DNA of 64,000 nucleotides from Hetaerina americana (taxonomy: Eukaryota > Arthropoda > Insecta > Odonata > Calopterygidae): the NCBI GenBank assembly GCA_022747635.1, contig JAKTNV010000005.1, positions 34,816,792-34,880,791 on the forward strand, given 5' to 3'. This document shows positions 21,566 to 34,690 of the stretch, piece by piece. Positions within the stretch are counted from its first letter, which is position 1. Each line of letters opens with the position of its first letter. The position numbers and the translations under genes were made by a program. Below the pieces are notes generated by a model, which had not been told where the DNA came from, did no database searches, and saw nothing but the letters and a program-made list of their open reading frames with translations.

Positions 21566-24039
21566 AAGTAATGAAATTAACAGTCTCATGACACTCGCAA
21601 CAGCGACGCTGATGAGCGATCTCAGGAAAATAATAATAATGACACAATAATTTACACTTTCATCCGGCAGAGCAATCCCTTAATCCGGGAAGAATTTAAG
21701 CAGGGGAATCGTCAAAAATATATCGAGGTTCCCTGTTTTCCAGAAATACAATTAATTTTCCTGGCTTGAGTAGTACCCGTGAACGTTTTTATTACCAACT
21801 GTAGAATAAAGACGGAGGAATAAGTTTCATTAGGAATCAGTGAGCTAAAGAGAAGGAACTATTGCAGTAAACAGAAAGACGGACCAGGTACACTCCGGAT
21901 TAGTGTTAATCGGTGAGTAAGTTTTCCATGAACAATGAAACCTCAGTAATAAATAGAAAAACAGCTGATACCAGCTGGTATTACGTCACAAAAACCCACT
22001 GTCAAGGTTTCATTAGATATTAGATTATCGTTTTACCAGTAAATTCATGCTCGTTTTATAACAAGACAATTATTGCATATGCAGTCGGTGCACTAATTGG
22101 ACATCCGCAGAAAGTAAAGGAAGCAGTTAAATTGGAAAGTTGTTAAGTCATTTCTAAACTTAAGCGGGGGCTAAATCGTTAAAGCAGGGGATTGCAGGAA
22201 TTTGATAATTCTTAGCAAATGCCCAGCTGAGATATTTACGAGTACAAAGGAAGTCTAGAATTTTCTTCCCCAAGTTCAGCACGAGCAACACCGCCGGTTT
22301 GTCGTTCCGTGACAATCAAAAGGTGTTATATCGCAAACTAAAAGACGTATTCTTCGACTAAATAAGCCAACATTTTTATACTTATCTTTTTTCAATTTAT
22401 TTAACAACCACTGGATTTTTTCAAAACTATCCCTAAACAATACAAAATCGCCGTGCATGTGCGTGCAAAGTTTACCGACAATGAAAGTGTTAAATGAATT
22501 TGAAATACCTCCTCTTTTAAGAAAGCTTGAAACATGTATCACACATTTTATTGGTAACGCTTTTGGAACATTATTACGAACTATACTCAAATAAAAAAGC
22601 TTAATGATCATCTCTTAAAACTATTTAGATCCGAAGTAATGCAACTTTATACATTATTAAATTTGGAAATATTTTTTCCAAAGAGGATGGCACTAAACCA
22701 TTTTGTGCTGTTTTCACTAACAGCGTATTACCAGACATACCTCAAATAAATTGAAAACAGTGATACATCGGGAGTTAATTTTATGCTATTTACGGTCCTG
22801 TTTTATTATTACTCATTGATGCGACCAGAAAATATAGTTGCTTCTAACCAACCATGACAGATGGATGTATTATCATGATCTATGGACCAGACAGAGATAA
22901 TCACACAAGTGCGCCCGTACTTGTTGGGTGTTACTACTATTGCTTTGCCTACTGCCTGGGTTTCATGACCACAGATAATATATGTCATTTTAAAGTGAGA
23001 GAAGAGGTAGCAATGCGCTTCAGTATATCGGAATGACTCCAAAGCTTGAAGCACAATACGAAGCTCCGTCGTTTGGTTTATCCTGTAACAAATTGTAGCC
23101 CATATCCACGAGCCTATTGCTATGTGAGGCAAGTAGGGATGTTAGTCACCACACCAGGTGTATTAAACGTAAAAATACTGCCGCTGTTTCCGACGTACAT
23201 TCCCATGTCTTGGCATCGACAACATAATGCTATCGATTGGTCAATCGTGCAGTAACCCTTAAGAGCGAGGATAATACCAGGTAACCCATTTAAATATGTA
23301 CTCTATATATACTTGGAGTGTTGATTTCGGTAAATGATAGCTTTCGAAATTGGGGGTTCAAATTGAATACTTTTTTCTTCGAGGAAATCTACTCTCATTG
23401 ATGCATCCCTTGGAGGCTGTTAATAAATAGATATCATTTTACACCCACAAATAAAGAGAGGCGCCAGGTACATGTGACTGGATGAAAGCACATGCCACTG
23501 ACAGTGTTTCAACAGCATGGAAAGAACTGGGATTTTTCTTGACAAAGAGAAGAGAGCAAGAAAAGAAGTTTCATCCGTACCATGGGGAATAAAAGGAGTG
23601 ATCATGAACTTATGTAGTCGAAAATGGTGACGGACAAATGCAAATCTGAAGGGGTATTTTGCACATATGTATACATAACAGGGATTGGAAATGTGTAAGA
23701 AATTTTACTGGAGATTAAATAACTTTAAAAGGTCACGAAGCACGTGAAGAAATAGATACGCAGCCCCTAAGGGTACACTGTTTTCGTTAGAGCTGCCTCC
23801 GACAAAGGATTTGTTTGTGGATTTACCATACGACTTATATGCGAGAGAACCAACAGATAAAAAATCGAAAAAATCTGCATGCGTCTTTGAAATTAATTCC
23901 TACGTTACTGCAAAAATATAATGCCAACAGACCTTCATTAACAAAACCATTAACTTAGCATGAGGCTGTAAAAACACAAATGTACATGGTGTGTGCTTGT
24001 ATTAATTTAGAAAATATAATTATATGATCTCGCTTGCAC
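21566..24039. other. AT-rich interval, nothing recognised
   Basis: Two minus-strand open frames (22276-22611 and 22809-23132) match no family that I recognise and have no supporting context. Confidence 0.5.
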
Positions 24040-24057
24040 ACATATATACATACATAC

Positions 24058-24096
<39 letters not shown>

Positions 24097-24123
24097 TATG
24101 TATGTGTATATGTATATATATAT
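24040..24123. repeat. TA/CATA microsatellite
   Basis: (CATA)-type units, then TA dinucleotides at 24061-24093, then GTATGTATGTGTATATG and more TA. Confidence 0.95.
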
Positions 24124-26352
24124 AAAAACAAAAACACACACACATATATTCATATAATAGAAAAGTTATATTTATAATAGCAAAATCATGCGGAGTGTTC
24201 CACTACGAGGTATTCGTTTGAAAACATGGACAAATGGACTGGCACACACGGACACGGGTACGAGCTCCAGACACGGAGTGGTAGACAAAACCGGACAATC
24301 AAGAGCACAGCTAAGGTGAGAAATAGAACAGTATACAATAAAAACATAGACATAGAAACATTTTCGTTATGCAGTATTTTCGGAAATACCTACTGGGCAT
24401 CGAGTAAATTGGGAACGAATCAAAGAGTCTTCTGAAAATATGATACGTAGTCGATATTTTATGTAGCGAAAACACTTATCGCTGCGAAAACCTTAAATTA
24501 ATGACTGCATAGCGCAACCGCTATTGTAAAGACATAGAAAATAAAAAACGGTGAGACTGTGATTAAAATATCTTAGGAAGGAAACCTATAGAGGTTAAAA
24601 ATAGAAGTAATGATTAGAAAAGGTAGAGAAGTTGGAGGGGAAGGGAGCAATATGTAACAAATAACGGGAAATTACAATTTGCTAAATTCAGCTAAGTATA
24701 TGATACAATACTGACGCAGCTAATAAACGGGTTAACAGTTAATGCTGAACACGACTATGCAATATCCAAACACATTACGCACATACAAACCGAACCACCA
24801 TTATACCCTAGGTTAATTTAGTTATACTTGAGGGATTACATAAAGCATTAAATGTACTATCATAAAAAGAAATGAACTATCGACATGGAAATTCCCTCGC
24901 TACTAAGTGCGGACGACAGAAGGTACGAGGCCGACGAAATAAACTTGCGAGTTTCCCTTTATGTGAGCCCGTCACTTTTTCTTGAACTCATGCATGTACC
25001 AATAGCGAAGCCAGGGATTTATGAATAATTCTCTAGTGTCAGACGAATTCCCTGGAAATTGCCAACCATTTAAAAACCTGACCCATTACCGATGTCGATA
25101 GGTCGCCGTACGCTCTGACATCAAATCTAAATCTTATACATGCATTCTCTCTGCTGGGCGATAAGCTATTTTCGATAGGAATATCTCTTTCTTGAGATTA
25201 CTTCGGTAAAACAAAAATGAAAATACGGTAAAACTTCCACACACCGGAACGACGAGGCACAACGCTATTAGAGATTATCTTAACTGCTCGGTTCAATCAA
25301 AACCAACCTGCTAGTTCATTACTGTGATAATGTGACCCGCTTTATAACAAACGGGTCACTGAACGAAATAATCAGGGGGGAGGGTGTCAGGAGAAGCGAG
25401 TGCTTTCCGAGGGCGGAATTCAGATAAAGCGGTCTACTTCTTACATAACCAAGAGAACTGACGAATTTCATTCGACATTTGAACTTAAGGGAGCAAAAAC
25501 TGGCGCGGGATATCCTCCCTTGGGCCAACACCTTGAGTAATCGTATCGTATACGAAAATCGTACGGTAACGGGACCATCTAAATCTCCTGTGGAATGGTT
25601 GAGTACCCCAGCAAAATGAGTGGCACCACTCTCTTGCATGCAGGATTATTTACGAGTTTTATAATTTTGTATATTACTTGCTATATCATTCCTCGGACGG
25701 GACAACGACGAGGGAAATACATATGATAAGGCTATTAGATTGCAAATACTGAGTAGGTAGATTCATTGCTCAGGTCAGAGGTGTAGTTAAGTAGTTGTTC
25801 TTTCAGCGTGCTCTAGCCTTGAGGGCATTGAGCACTATGACAAATAGTATGTATGCGATACGTTAAACTAAAAAAACAAGGGTGTGGTAGGAGTAGAGAC
25901 ATCCTAACCAGCCCTTACTTATTTATTCACGTAGCAACATACATTGTAAGACAAAGTCGTTGATTGAGGGGATACCTGCTCACACTTAAATTCGTCTTTT
26001 TGTCCTCAATCGCCTAAGTTATCCGATATGAGATTGTTCAACGGTTATTTACATAAGCACTCAAGTATCAAATAGATATATAATAATACATTTGAAATTG
26101 CACACTTAACCGTTTACAGAATGCACAGAATATTAGAATTTAGGCACTTAAAGTACAAGTAGTACATATTTTCACAGAACTCAGCACAAGTACAGAAACA
26201 TACAACATAATATATACAGATACAAATAGCTTGTATCTTGTACGTATGATATTTTATGGTTTTGCACCTAGTTGTAGAGCACGTTAAATAGGAGAATGTA
26301 CATTGGCAATAAATTATTTTCGATGAGCCTGCTTACATTACTTAATTACCAC
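24124..26352. other. AT-rich interval; right part may be LINE 3' UTR
   Basis: No gene was recognised. The stretch next to the minus-strand LINE relic (about 25790-26352) could be its 3' untranslated region. It includes the complement of AATGCCCTCAAGGCTAGAGC near 25810-25830, a pattern common at LINE 3' ends. Confidence 0.4.
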
Positions 26353-27070
26353 TTATGTGAAAAAATCAAATAGGGGTTCACGATTGGTATTTAAACAGAA
26401 TAATACTATTTCGCGTAATTTAATTTTCTTCTCCGCCAGGTTACGCCATATTTCTAATCTCGTTCTTTCATAACGGATACAATCTTCAACTCTGTGTTTG
26501 GTGGTGTCCACTGTTATGCGAATATCACATAGGTTAGTTCTCGTTTTCCCAATTTTGTGAAAGTAATTTGAAAAATTTCTATGACCTGATAACATTTGGG
26601 TAGATTTATGTGATAGGTTGATTTTTAATTTTAATCCATCGCAAATAACAGGGAAAATGTCCTTTGTGTATGAGCCTTTATCACTATTATCCCAGTCAGA
26701 TGCCACTGACTGACCTCTTCCCTAGGCCTATTTTTTAAGACGCTTTTCCTTATATATTTATTTTAAGTATTTAGCCCTTTGTCCGGATTGTTATTTGATT
26801 ATAGTATTTCTTTCCAGGATCTCGTATTTTAAGGGTGGTAGCCCGCAAATTATACACAACGCGTCAGTGCTGACTGTAGAGTAGCCCCTACATATTTATA
26901 ACAGGCAGGGTCTTTGAGCTTCTTTTAGTTTACGGTCGATTTTACTTAGGTTGATCTTGAGAACCCAAATATCGCAGCCATAGGTGGCGATGAGAATTTC
27001 AGCTCCTTTACATACGCTAAACAGTAATCCTCCATTCAAAGTTGTTCTGTCCTTACCTTTTCGTTCTTTC
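26353..27070 (-). pseudogene. LINE ORF2 3' relic (RT C-terminal region)
   Basis: One minus-strand frame runs through the region with only stop codons interrupting it. In order: a TTLNGG segment, TYGCDIW (matching the LTYGxxxW motif after the RT domain), QRPCLL, then YSTVSTDALCIICGLPPL (the YRTVSTxALxVxxGxxPL motif of I/R1/Jockey-type LINEs). After several stops comes WDNSDKGSYTKDIFP, then GHRNFSNYFHKIGKTRTN and DTTKHRVEDCIRYE (the GHGxFxxYxxxF...C...HxxxxCxxY motif), ending at a natural stop. The polymerase and endonuclease domains are absent, as expected of a 5'-truncated insertion. The remaining frame is unusually intact compared with the other LINE relics here. Confidence 0.85.
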
Positions 27071-28949
27071 TTTTCCTCTCCTTCACCCCTATCTATCTTC
27101 CTTCCATCGCCACTGTTAGGAGTGCGCGACCCTGAGAGGTGGGGGATTATGTGGCTGCCCTGGTTTAAGTCCACGAAAAATAGGAACAAGGTTCAGGTTT
27201 TCGTGCAAGCTTTAAATTGAAAAGTTTGTTCATTTCGAATGTTTTCGTTCAGGCCACAATAAATAACACTACGCGCACTTCTATGGACGACATCGCGGCA
27301 ACTAACAATCAGCATAAATGCAAACGAAACGATTACTGAAACTCCCGTTTATCTGATCCGACATTTCACTCGGATGAATATGAACGTAGAATACATAATT
27401 TAAAACAAATCTACGCAATGGTGGACGTGGAGTTCATTTCAGGCGAACTGAAATTGAATACACCGCCTGTAACACTGATGAGTTACCACAAAAGTAATCG
27501 GTAGTTCTCCGAAACCAGAATAAAATATGCAAATGTTTCTACGGGGCTAAGAGTGTCTCATAGCCATTATTCAAACCAACGTTTACTTAAGAGACTCGGT
27601 TAGGGTCTCATTCGATTTCGACCCAAGGGGAAGGAGCTGAAAGCCACGGTCTTTTCTCGTTCCCCACCTGAGGCGCCTGAATTTTCAAAACCACCACCCA
27701 CGCCAAAACCTAACCCCGTTAGTCGCTACAAATAAAATGTTGTTGACGTGAATTTAAAATGGTTTGGTGGTTCGGGTTGTCCTTGTTTTTGCGAGCAAAT
27801 CATTGACAATAAAATAAAGGCCACAGGCATCATTCCTGTGAGACGCACGATACAAGAGAATATGGATACTGTAGATCGCTGTTTAAGGCATCCCCACCCC
27901 CCGAGGGCCCTCTTCATCCGCATCTACCCCTCGGATCCCATTTGCCACACTGTCGATCCCTCCTCTTCTACCCAGAATGCATCTAAACAAATACTCATCA
28001 AAGAACGTCGATTTATAAGAAAAATAACATCCGATTACAGTGAATTACACGGAGAGGAATTTGATGAAGCACACACGAGATTAAACACTGCGGATATTCT
28101 TCCACGGTGACCATTATCAGCGATACCCAGAGCAAAAAAACGTACTCACCGAGAAAATATGTTCCGTAGCATAAAATTTCGAAAGAGCGCTGACCCCGAG
28201 CAAATTTATTTCAGGGATTACGGAATGAATTTTTCTGAATTTCAAAACGAAATTTCCAAGAGAAAAAAAATAAAAATTTCACAAGGGAAGCACCAGACTT
28301 ACGGAGAAACGTGAACATGTTTCGGACAATGAGGGAACAGAATTAGGTGTATCCTGCATTCAATTTGTTTTACGCTGCTCATTTTGTTCATTGATTTATT
28401 ATGATGGAAGCTTTTACAGACCACTAGGAATGAAATACGCTTTAGTAATATTCTTTCTTCCGGCGGGCGGGCGCATACGCATAATGAAGTCACGAAGTGA
28501 TCAATCCCGAAAAGCCTAAAAATAACATAGGAACACACCGTAGGCTTACACGGTGCGGAAAAAATACATATACATCTAACCCATAGAAAGAAAGAACTCT
28601 AACTTCAACTCTATCTATTTCATTCCACCAAAATCTTTACATTATTTCAATAAGAGATACGTGCCCATACATCTAAAGGGATTGGACTATTAAACACAGC
28701 ATAACGCATACGGTGTTTCGGCCTCGATTATTTACCATACGCGGCTAGGCATAGCCGTAATTTTAAATTAAAAGAAAGTGTTTTGGCATTTATGAGTTGT
28801 AGTTCCCGGACTCTTTTAACGATGGGCAAATTATCAGATGACTCACTCGAGGGCAGTGGATGTCAAATAAAAATAAGTGCCTGAAAGGTACATTTTCGGA
28901 TGTTTCGAAAGTTCTTACTGCGGTTAAAAATTACAATGCCCCCCAAATG
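27071..28949. other. AT-rich interval, nothing recognised
   Basis: A 120-codon plus-strand open frame at 27748-28110 has no recognisable family and no supporting context. Confidence 0.5.
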
Positions 28950-28954
28950 TGGAT

Positions 28955-29000
28955 AGGAGGAGGAGGAGGAGGAGGTCGGAAGGGGGGGGAGGGGTTGGGG
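28955..29000. repeat. (GGA)n and G-run tract
   Basis: Short GGA trinucleotide repeat followed by GGGGGGGG; a possible G-quadruplex former. Confidence 0.8.
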
Positions 29001-31139
29001 TTAAGTTCATAACGGAGCCCGTCCAATTATTTTCACATTTTAAGCGTCCTTTTTTTTAAATAAAAAAAAGAATAAGAATACGTAGATGCTTTTGTTTGCG
29101 TTTCGTTTTGCGGTTTGTGTTCGCTGACACATGAAATACCAAGGGATTAATTTTTGAACGCATAATAAATTACGAATCCGAAGCAAATAAATTACGGAAA
29201 GTTATTTGACTTTTGATTGCCTATGGCGTTATTATGGCTAATGTCCATACATTGCACGGAAGTTGCCATTTACTTTTCCATTGCCGCTTTAAAAAAAAAA
29301 TCAACACAAGTACGAAGACAAACGATATTTGATGAGAACAAATTAAACGACGGACTGATACATTTCACGATTCCCGAATTTAATATTTCATTTTGCAAAA
29401 AAATTAGAACGCTCGAACAATAACAAAAACTCGGCGATTGTTAATGTGAGAATTAAGACCTGAAGTAAAATGGAAAGAAAATATTTTGAATCGCTCTAAT
29501 GCAAAAAGTAAAAGCATGAAATGTGTTTTACTTTTTAAAATACCAACTTATTCGAATATCTTACAAATATTATTCCCCCTAAAACGAAAAAAAAGTATCA
29601 CTTGAAATAAAAAGCCTAGAGAATCATACGGATCTCTCACACAGCCCTCAGTAATATACGCAATTCCATTTTTATCGCATTATTTTAAGAGTTGGCGTAC
29701 TCACAATGCGTTCATCCATAAGTATTATCTATAATGTTATCAAAATAAGTCGAAATACGTCATTGGCAAAATAGCAATTTTCCAGAAATTAAGGGAAACT
29801 AGCGCATGGACACAATATAATTCCGCCTGAAATATAAATCTCTCCATCGAAACAAAAAAGTTGAAGATGGGAAGATAAAAAAAAAGTGGACCTCACGTCA
29901 AATGAAACTATTTTGGCAAAACGAACGCTGAAATAAACGATACAGTCAAGCACTGCAAACAGCCCTTGATTTTATAAAACTATATAATGCATAAGCCCGT
30001 AAAAATTGCATGTGTAAATTCCATACTTGCAAATTATTCATAAATTCATAATTTAAATTCATTATCTACAGAGTGACTAAAACGTTAGGCCATGTGATTT
30101 TTCTCATGTCCAAGTACCGCGAGTAGCGTAGTCTTGCTCCATGAATTATACCTACAAAGACCTAAAAGATAGCATACTACATATCAGTCGTATGGCTATA
30201 CATCTGCAATACTGCTGAGTCCTCAGTTACCTTATGGTGAACGTAAAATGAGTTGGGGACGCCGTAAATACAACAAGGGAAATTAGGCCTCCAAAATTCC
30301 CAAGTCCTCCAAGTCTAGGTTTCGCTGAGCCTTGCACACTGAAAAAAATGCTTCTTCGCCAAAGCCCGACGAAAACAAGGTAATTTCCCCCCCCCCCATT
30401 CGAATCTGATTTTGAACGATTCTAAAAAATTTGCTTTTAAGTCGACGAGTTTACCTTTATTCGGACGAATGAGTGATGAATCCGATGGACCGACCAACGC
30501 CCATGCCCACCAGGTTCCTTTTCTCATTTGCACCAATCCGCGCGCTACTTACAGATGCACCATGGTCGAGGTTTGTCTACGGAAATCTGATTCTAAATTC
30601 CCCAGATTTTAACTCTAATTCAAACTGAATGGACTCTTTAAAAAAAATATACCTCGCCGATTTCTCACGCTTATAACGTCTACCACATCTCGTTTAAAAA
30701 AACAGACTAGAGGCGATCACGAAGACAGGACTGTTGCCCGGTGGGTGCGGCGGTTATCTTTGCCGTGCTTTTGTGGACGACTAAATGCAACGAGCGCTAA
30801 ACGGTAATGTTCTGGTTGACCTGATTGACACTCGGAAGGAAAATACGCCAAACGATTCCAATTGAAGGCATATCGGATGGAAGACTTAGTGCTATTACCA
30901 TCGAGGTATTTTCTATTGGGGTGGGACAAAACAACATCCGATTTATCACTTGGGCCTACCTTAATATTTTTGACCATCAACAATTTATCCACATTTCCAA
31001 GGCCTACAATATGAACCTCAGCTTTTCATTTAGGTTGATGTTATAATATTGCTGACGTAAATATTAAACAGATGTAAACTGGAAGGAAGGAACCACTAGT
31101 TTTAATATATTCGAAACAAGCTCCTCTATCACTGTGAGA
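29001..31139. other. AT-rich interval, nothing recognised
   Basis: A run of ten or so C at 30388-30397 is the only notable feature. Confidence 0.5.
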
Positions 31140-31425
31140 AGTTGATATGCTCAGCAGCAGAAAAACAAGAAGATTGTACAGGTGGCACCATTTAAGATCG
31201 ATGAATATCAAATGGACGAATCGAATGGATAAAAAGGAAGCTCGAAGAAGAGTAAGAGAAGAAGGAAGTCTACTGAAAACTTTGAACCTAGAATCATGTA
31301 TCCGTGGAGAATCATGTAGATCCATTTTTAGACATGATGACTCGACGAAGATAGTCGTTCAGGGTAAAATGAAAGAAGAACAACGGGCCACGACTGAGAT
31401 ACCTAGAACAACATAAGGAGTCTGC
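31140..31425 (+). pseudogene. LINE C-terminal relic
   Basis: The frame from 31147 reads WTNRMDKKEARRRVREEG, then SLLKTLNLES, IFRHDDSTKIVVQGKM and a stop soon after EIPRTT. This matches the tail of many arthropod LINE ORF2 proteins: WTDRxxNxEVxxRVxEER, LLxTIxxRK, GHxLRHDxLxxxVxEGKM, RGRGRPR. The RT domain is missing. The frame is open for 89 codons but with decayed motifs. Confidence 0.7.
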
Positions 31426-31439
31426 CCCAAAAATAAGTA

Positions 31440-32150
31440 GAGAGATTTTTTCCCGCTGAAGCGGACGGCTCGAGCGGTGCGATTGGTGGCGGGAAAGGTG
31501 TAGGGAGGTCTTGGGGAGAGCAAAGCGACGTGCGTCAGCTGTCTGCGGGTCGTTACATTGGGCGAATCGCTGCCATACTAGACCTCTATTCGAAGAAGGT
31601 CGCGTCACGAGTTCATGACGCCGCGTTCCATGGAGCAAAAATACGCAATTACATTTGTCTTAATCACGAAATCGAAATCGAAGGCGAAATCCCTTGCCAC
31701 ACCTTGTGGCGAGAGAGATGAGGGCGGAGGTGGTCGTCACATCGAAAGGTATAGCGGGTTTTACGACCGGCGGAAGAAAGGATTGCGGATGGGGGAGGGT
31801 GGAGTGGATGAGAAGGGGGGGCAGGGGTGGACCCGGGGAAATGTTCCGTGTAGGATGGGGTGAAGGAGGCCTCCCTTGTGCCCAGGCCCCGCCCCGCATC
31901 GCCTCCCGGGGCCGAGAGGAGATTGAATTTCACGCGTCGTGAGAAGTACAAAGAGTGGGATTTGTGGAAATTACTGTTTGATCTCTCCGGTTCTCCGCAC
32001 CCCTCAATGTGCACATCGAAAACTCACTATTTTGCATCGGAGGGGGAAGTGGGATGATGTGGAATGGGGGCGACGGGTGGATTGCGGGGGAGGAGGCGAG
32101 GAGGGAGTTGAGAGAGGCTGGTGGGATCTTGTGAGATTAGCGACGCTCGG
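31440..32150. other. GC-rich polypurine island 3
   Basis: The plus strand is G-rich (GGGGGAGG-type). Open frames in all directions are low complexity. It directly follows a LINE relic. Confidence 0.55.
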
Positions 32151-32799
32151 GGAAAAAATATTTGAGACGAAAAATGGACTGAGCCCATGTAGGACAACCA
32201 AACTGAGGAGTATTTGTGAGGGAGGCGAAAAGCGGTCCATTGAGGCAGCAGCATAACTAGCGGTAGCAACTTGCATGGCTAGTATAAAATTCCACGCAAA
32301 TTCGGCTTCCCCAATCCATGACACGCCATAAACGTCGATGCTGAGTAAAAAGCCTTTACACAAGATATTTAACAGAAATAAAAAAAAGTTCAAAAGTCAA
32401 TCAAATGTCGCTTTCCTTGCTAGTTTAGATGCAGGAGTGAAACGCGATAAAAATGCACACAGGAAATATATTTGAGTAAGAAAAATTGAAAACGTATAGA
32501 AATAACAGTTTCATCTTTCTGTTTTAAGCAACCGGTCAGAGAAAATAAGGAGAAATTAGAGCTTAAAGGAAGCTTGATCCTTTAACAGAAAAAAATGATA
32601 CAATAAATTGAAAGATAGTACATATCCAAGCTAGTATGAAAAAAAAGGCATGGCAAAAATAAAGCAGTAAGTACAAAAGTAATCCCAAAGTAGTAAGTAT
32701 AGTAGAAGAGGAATTCCCTGGGTAAAAAAGCTACCAAAAGGAAGAGGGCATTGAAGACATGGACATAGAGCAACGACGCTAAGAAAGAGCTCGCCATAA
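32151..32799. other. AT-rich interval, nothing recognised
   Basis: No feature identified. A 201-codon minus-strand open frame begins in this interval, but it is largely antisense to the LINE relic that follows. Confidence 0.5.
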
Positions 32800-33200
32800 C
32801 TTTCATTTTAAGCGTGGTTTTATACGGTGCATAAAAATGGTCATTGAGGCAAGATGATGAGCGTAGATTGTGGGCTTTCGAATTGTGAGAGTGGTGCAGA
32901 ATGGAAAAGGTGAAATTGACAGAAAGGATAACAAACGAGAAGGTAACAGACAGTGGGGGAGTAAAGAGTGTTTCTGCTAAGAACAAAAGGAAACAGGAAA
33001 GTGGGACGCAGTGCTTTTTCTTTAACGATAGGAAATTAATGAAGGTGACAGATGGGAGAACGTTTTGCAAACGAGGAAGGCGCAAGAATAAGGTAGGCAT
33101 GTCGGACGGAATGGAAGAAAAAGAGGCCTCCGAAGAGGGAGTTATTGCAGTAGTAGAGTTTAGGTTGTGTCCTGCTAGGAGAGACAAAGAATCGTACTGT
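32800..33200 (+). pseudogene. LINE C-terminal relic
   Basis: From 32901 the frame reads EKVKLTERITNEK, then later KRGRRKNKVGMSDGMEEK. It fits KISWTERITNEEVL, then (in another frame) GRGRPRxxYxxxMKE of the LINE C-terminal region. Upstream, 32835-32900 resembles the EADDERRLxAFExWxWRRM block in broken frames. It aligns at DNA level with 50260-50400 (GAGGCAAG...GTGG...AATTGACAGAAAGG). Frame changes and stops make it a relic. Confidence 0.7.
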
Positions 33201-34079
33201 TGTTCAGCCGGTGTCCATAAAAAACCTCCATTGAATAATACTCGCTAATAATAATAATCATCAAAGTGTAATCACTTCACGTATAATTGACATTAATAAC
33301 CACAATCCTTATTTAAAATACGTCGAAGTCACAAGGAAACAGATGGATGAAAAGCATTGGCTTCTTGAAATCGTAGCTGGCAGGAACGGATTAATTAAAA
33401 ATGATTTACATGGAACAAGTCTAAAAAGTACACAACATGCACTTTCCAGCAAAAATGAAAAGGAAAAACAAATCATTATGAAAGTAATCAAGACAATACC
33501 AAGGCCACGGGTGGACTAGGTTTTTAAAACTATCTGGAACAATAGTTTCAAGATTGTTTACATCTCATAATAGGCATTCATGGAAGATTCCAATACACTC
33601 TTGAAAACCTCATTTTAAAATACTCCCCGAACTTAAATATGAGTAACAACATCGTCGGAGAATATTAGCGGTTACCTTGAACAATTAGCATTAAAACTTT
33701 GGAGTATTTTTATTTCCCTCTAAGATTAGCAGGCCGCGGGGTGTGTCGTCATTCTTGACGGAGCAAACCCTCTCCAAGACGATGGGATGTCGGAGCAGGC
33801 GAAGATCTACATCGCCTTTATCCTCCACAAGACGCCTTATTACCACTCAAAACTCATTAAAAAGTCAATTTTCTGCCACCATGGGAGCTCGGGAGCCCTG
33901 AAAGACTTTCATCCGACGCCGATGCAAAGTTCTACGGGCGAAAAGGCATCACAATGGAGATCCTCTCAGTTCTTGCCGTGGATATTTCCCGGAAGACTAC
34001 CTTCCGTGGATCCCTCCATTACGTACACGCCAGCGGACACCGACAATGAGAGAATTATCTCCGGATTCCGGACACTGGA
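33201..34079. other. AT-rich interval, nothing recognised
   Basis: No feature identified. A 104-codon open frame at 33787 has no recognised family. Confidence 0.5.
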
Positions 34080-34340
34080 TTGCGGGCGACGACGGGCGTA
34101 ACCCCGGAGATCATCCACCGTCATTCCACCCCTTCCTCACCCCCCCCGTGACGACGAAATAATATGCGGCGACTCCCTCTAACCCTCCCCCAAGAAGGAG
34201 GAGAAACAGAAGCGGCGGAGGAGGAAAGAAGAATTTAACGGAGATTCTTCGAGGGTCTGCCCCGGATCGCACTCACCCGCTCGGTGGACTCCCACGTAGT
34301 GCGCCACCTTTTCCGATACCCCGCCATCTCCTCTTCCCTC
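34080..34340. other. Small GC-rich segment
   Basis: C-rich and then mixed composition on the plus strand, with CCCCCCC at 34141. No gene is supported. Confidence 0.45.
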
Positions 34341-34507
34341 CTCTCCTATATACGAGTATACCAGCTCCCATGATAATGAGTCGCATTTTCCCCATACTGA
34401 TGTCCTTGATTTCTATTTTTACAAATATTCGTCGAGCATGTAAATTACACTCTTGACGATCCAAGAGGATACATATTTTTCGCATCCACATATTTTTAAT
34501 ATAAAAA

Positions 34508-34683
34508 AGTGCGTATTATGTGGGTCGCGGTAGTCAAGGGGGTAGAGCGTTGGACTACTCACCGGAGGGCCCGGGTTTGATTCCCGGGCAAGGAGTCATT
34601 CATTTGGAGGAACCTGCACTCTCTCGAAGTTTTCTTCACGTTTACATATATTGGTGCTCCTTTTTTTAGAAATCCAAAAAAGG
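34508..34683 (+). mobile_element. SINE-B-type tRNA-like head with different body
   Basis: The head 34520-34594 nearly equals that of the 63.7-kb SINE-B: GTGGGTCGCGGTAGTC, GGTAGAGCGTTGGACTAC, and B-box GGGTTTGATTCCCGGG. The following 80 bases do not match the SINE-B body. A-rich flanks AAAAAAGTGCGTATT and AAAAAAGGAGTATT may be a 14-15-bp target duplication with two differences. Confidence 0.7.
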
Positions 34684-34690
34684 AGTATTC

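Noticed and set aside
21608..21630. CTGATGAGCGATCTCAGGAAA as a hammerhead core
   Set aside because: The first box and a weak stem exist, but no GAAAC and no helix I partner.
22809..23132. 107-codon minus-strand frame with an RNase H-like TELRIVLQAL stretch
   Set aside because: Only a single short resemblance; no catalytic acidic residues in the expected spacing and no transposon context.
27748..28110. 120-codon plus-strand frame as a host exon
   Set aside because: No recognised family, splice sites or promoter; composition is compatible with chance.
32582..33187. 201-codon minus-strand open frame, membrane-like
   Set aside because: Antisense to the LINE C-terminal relic at 32800-33200. The hydrophobic look follows from the A/G-rich sense strand.
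34520..34594. Functional tRNA gene
   Set aside because: A- and B-boxes are present but the acceptor stem does not pair, and the same head recurs in SINE copies.
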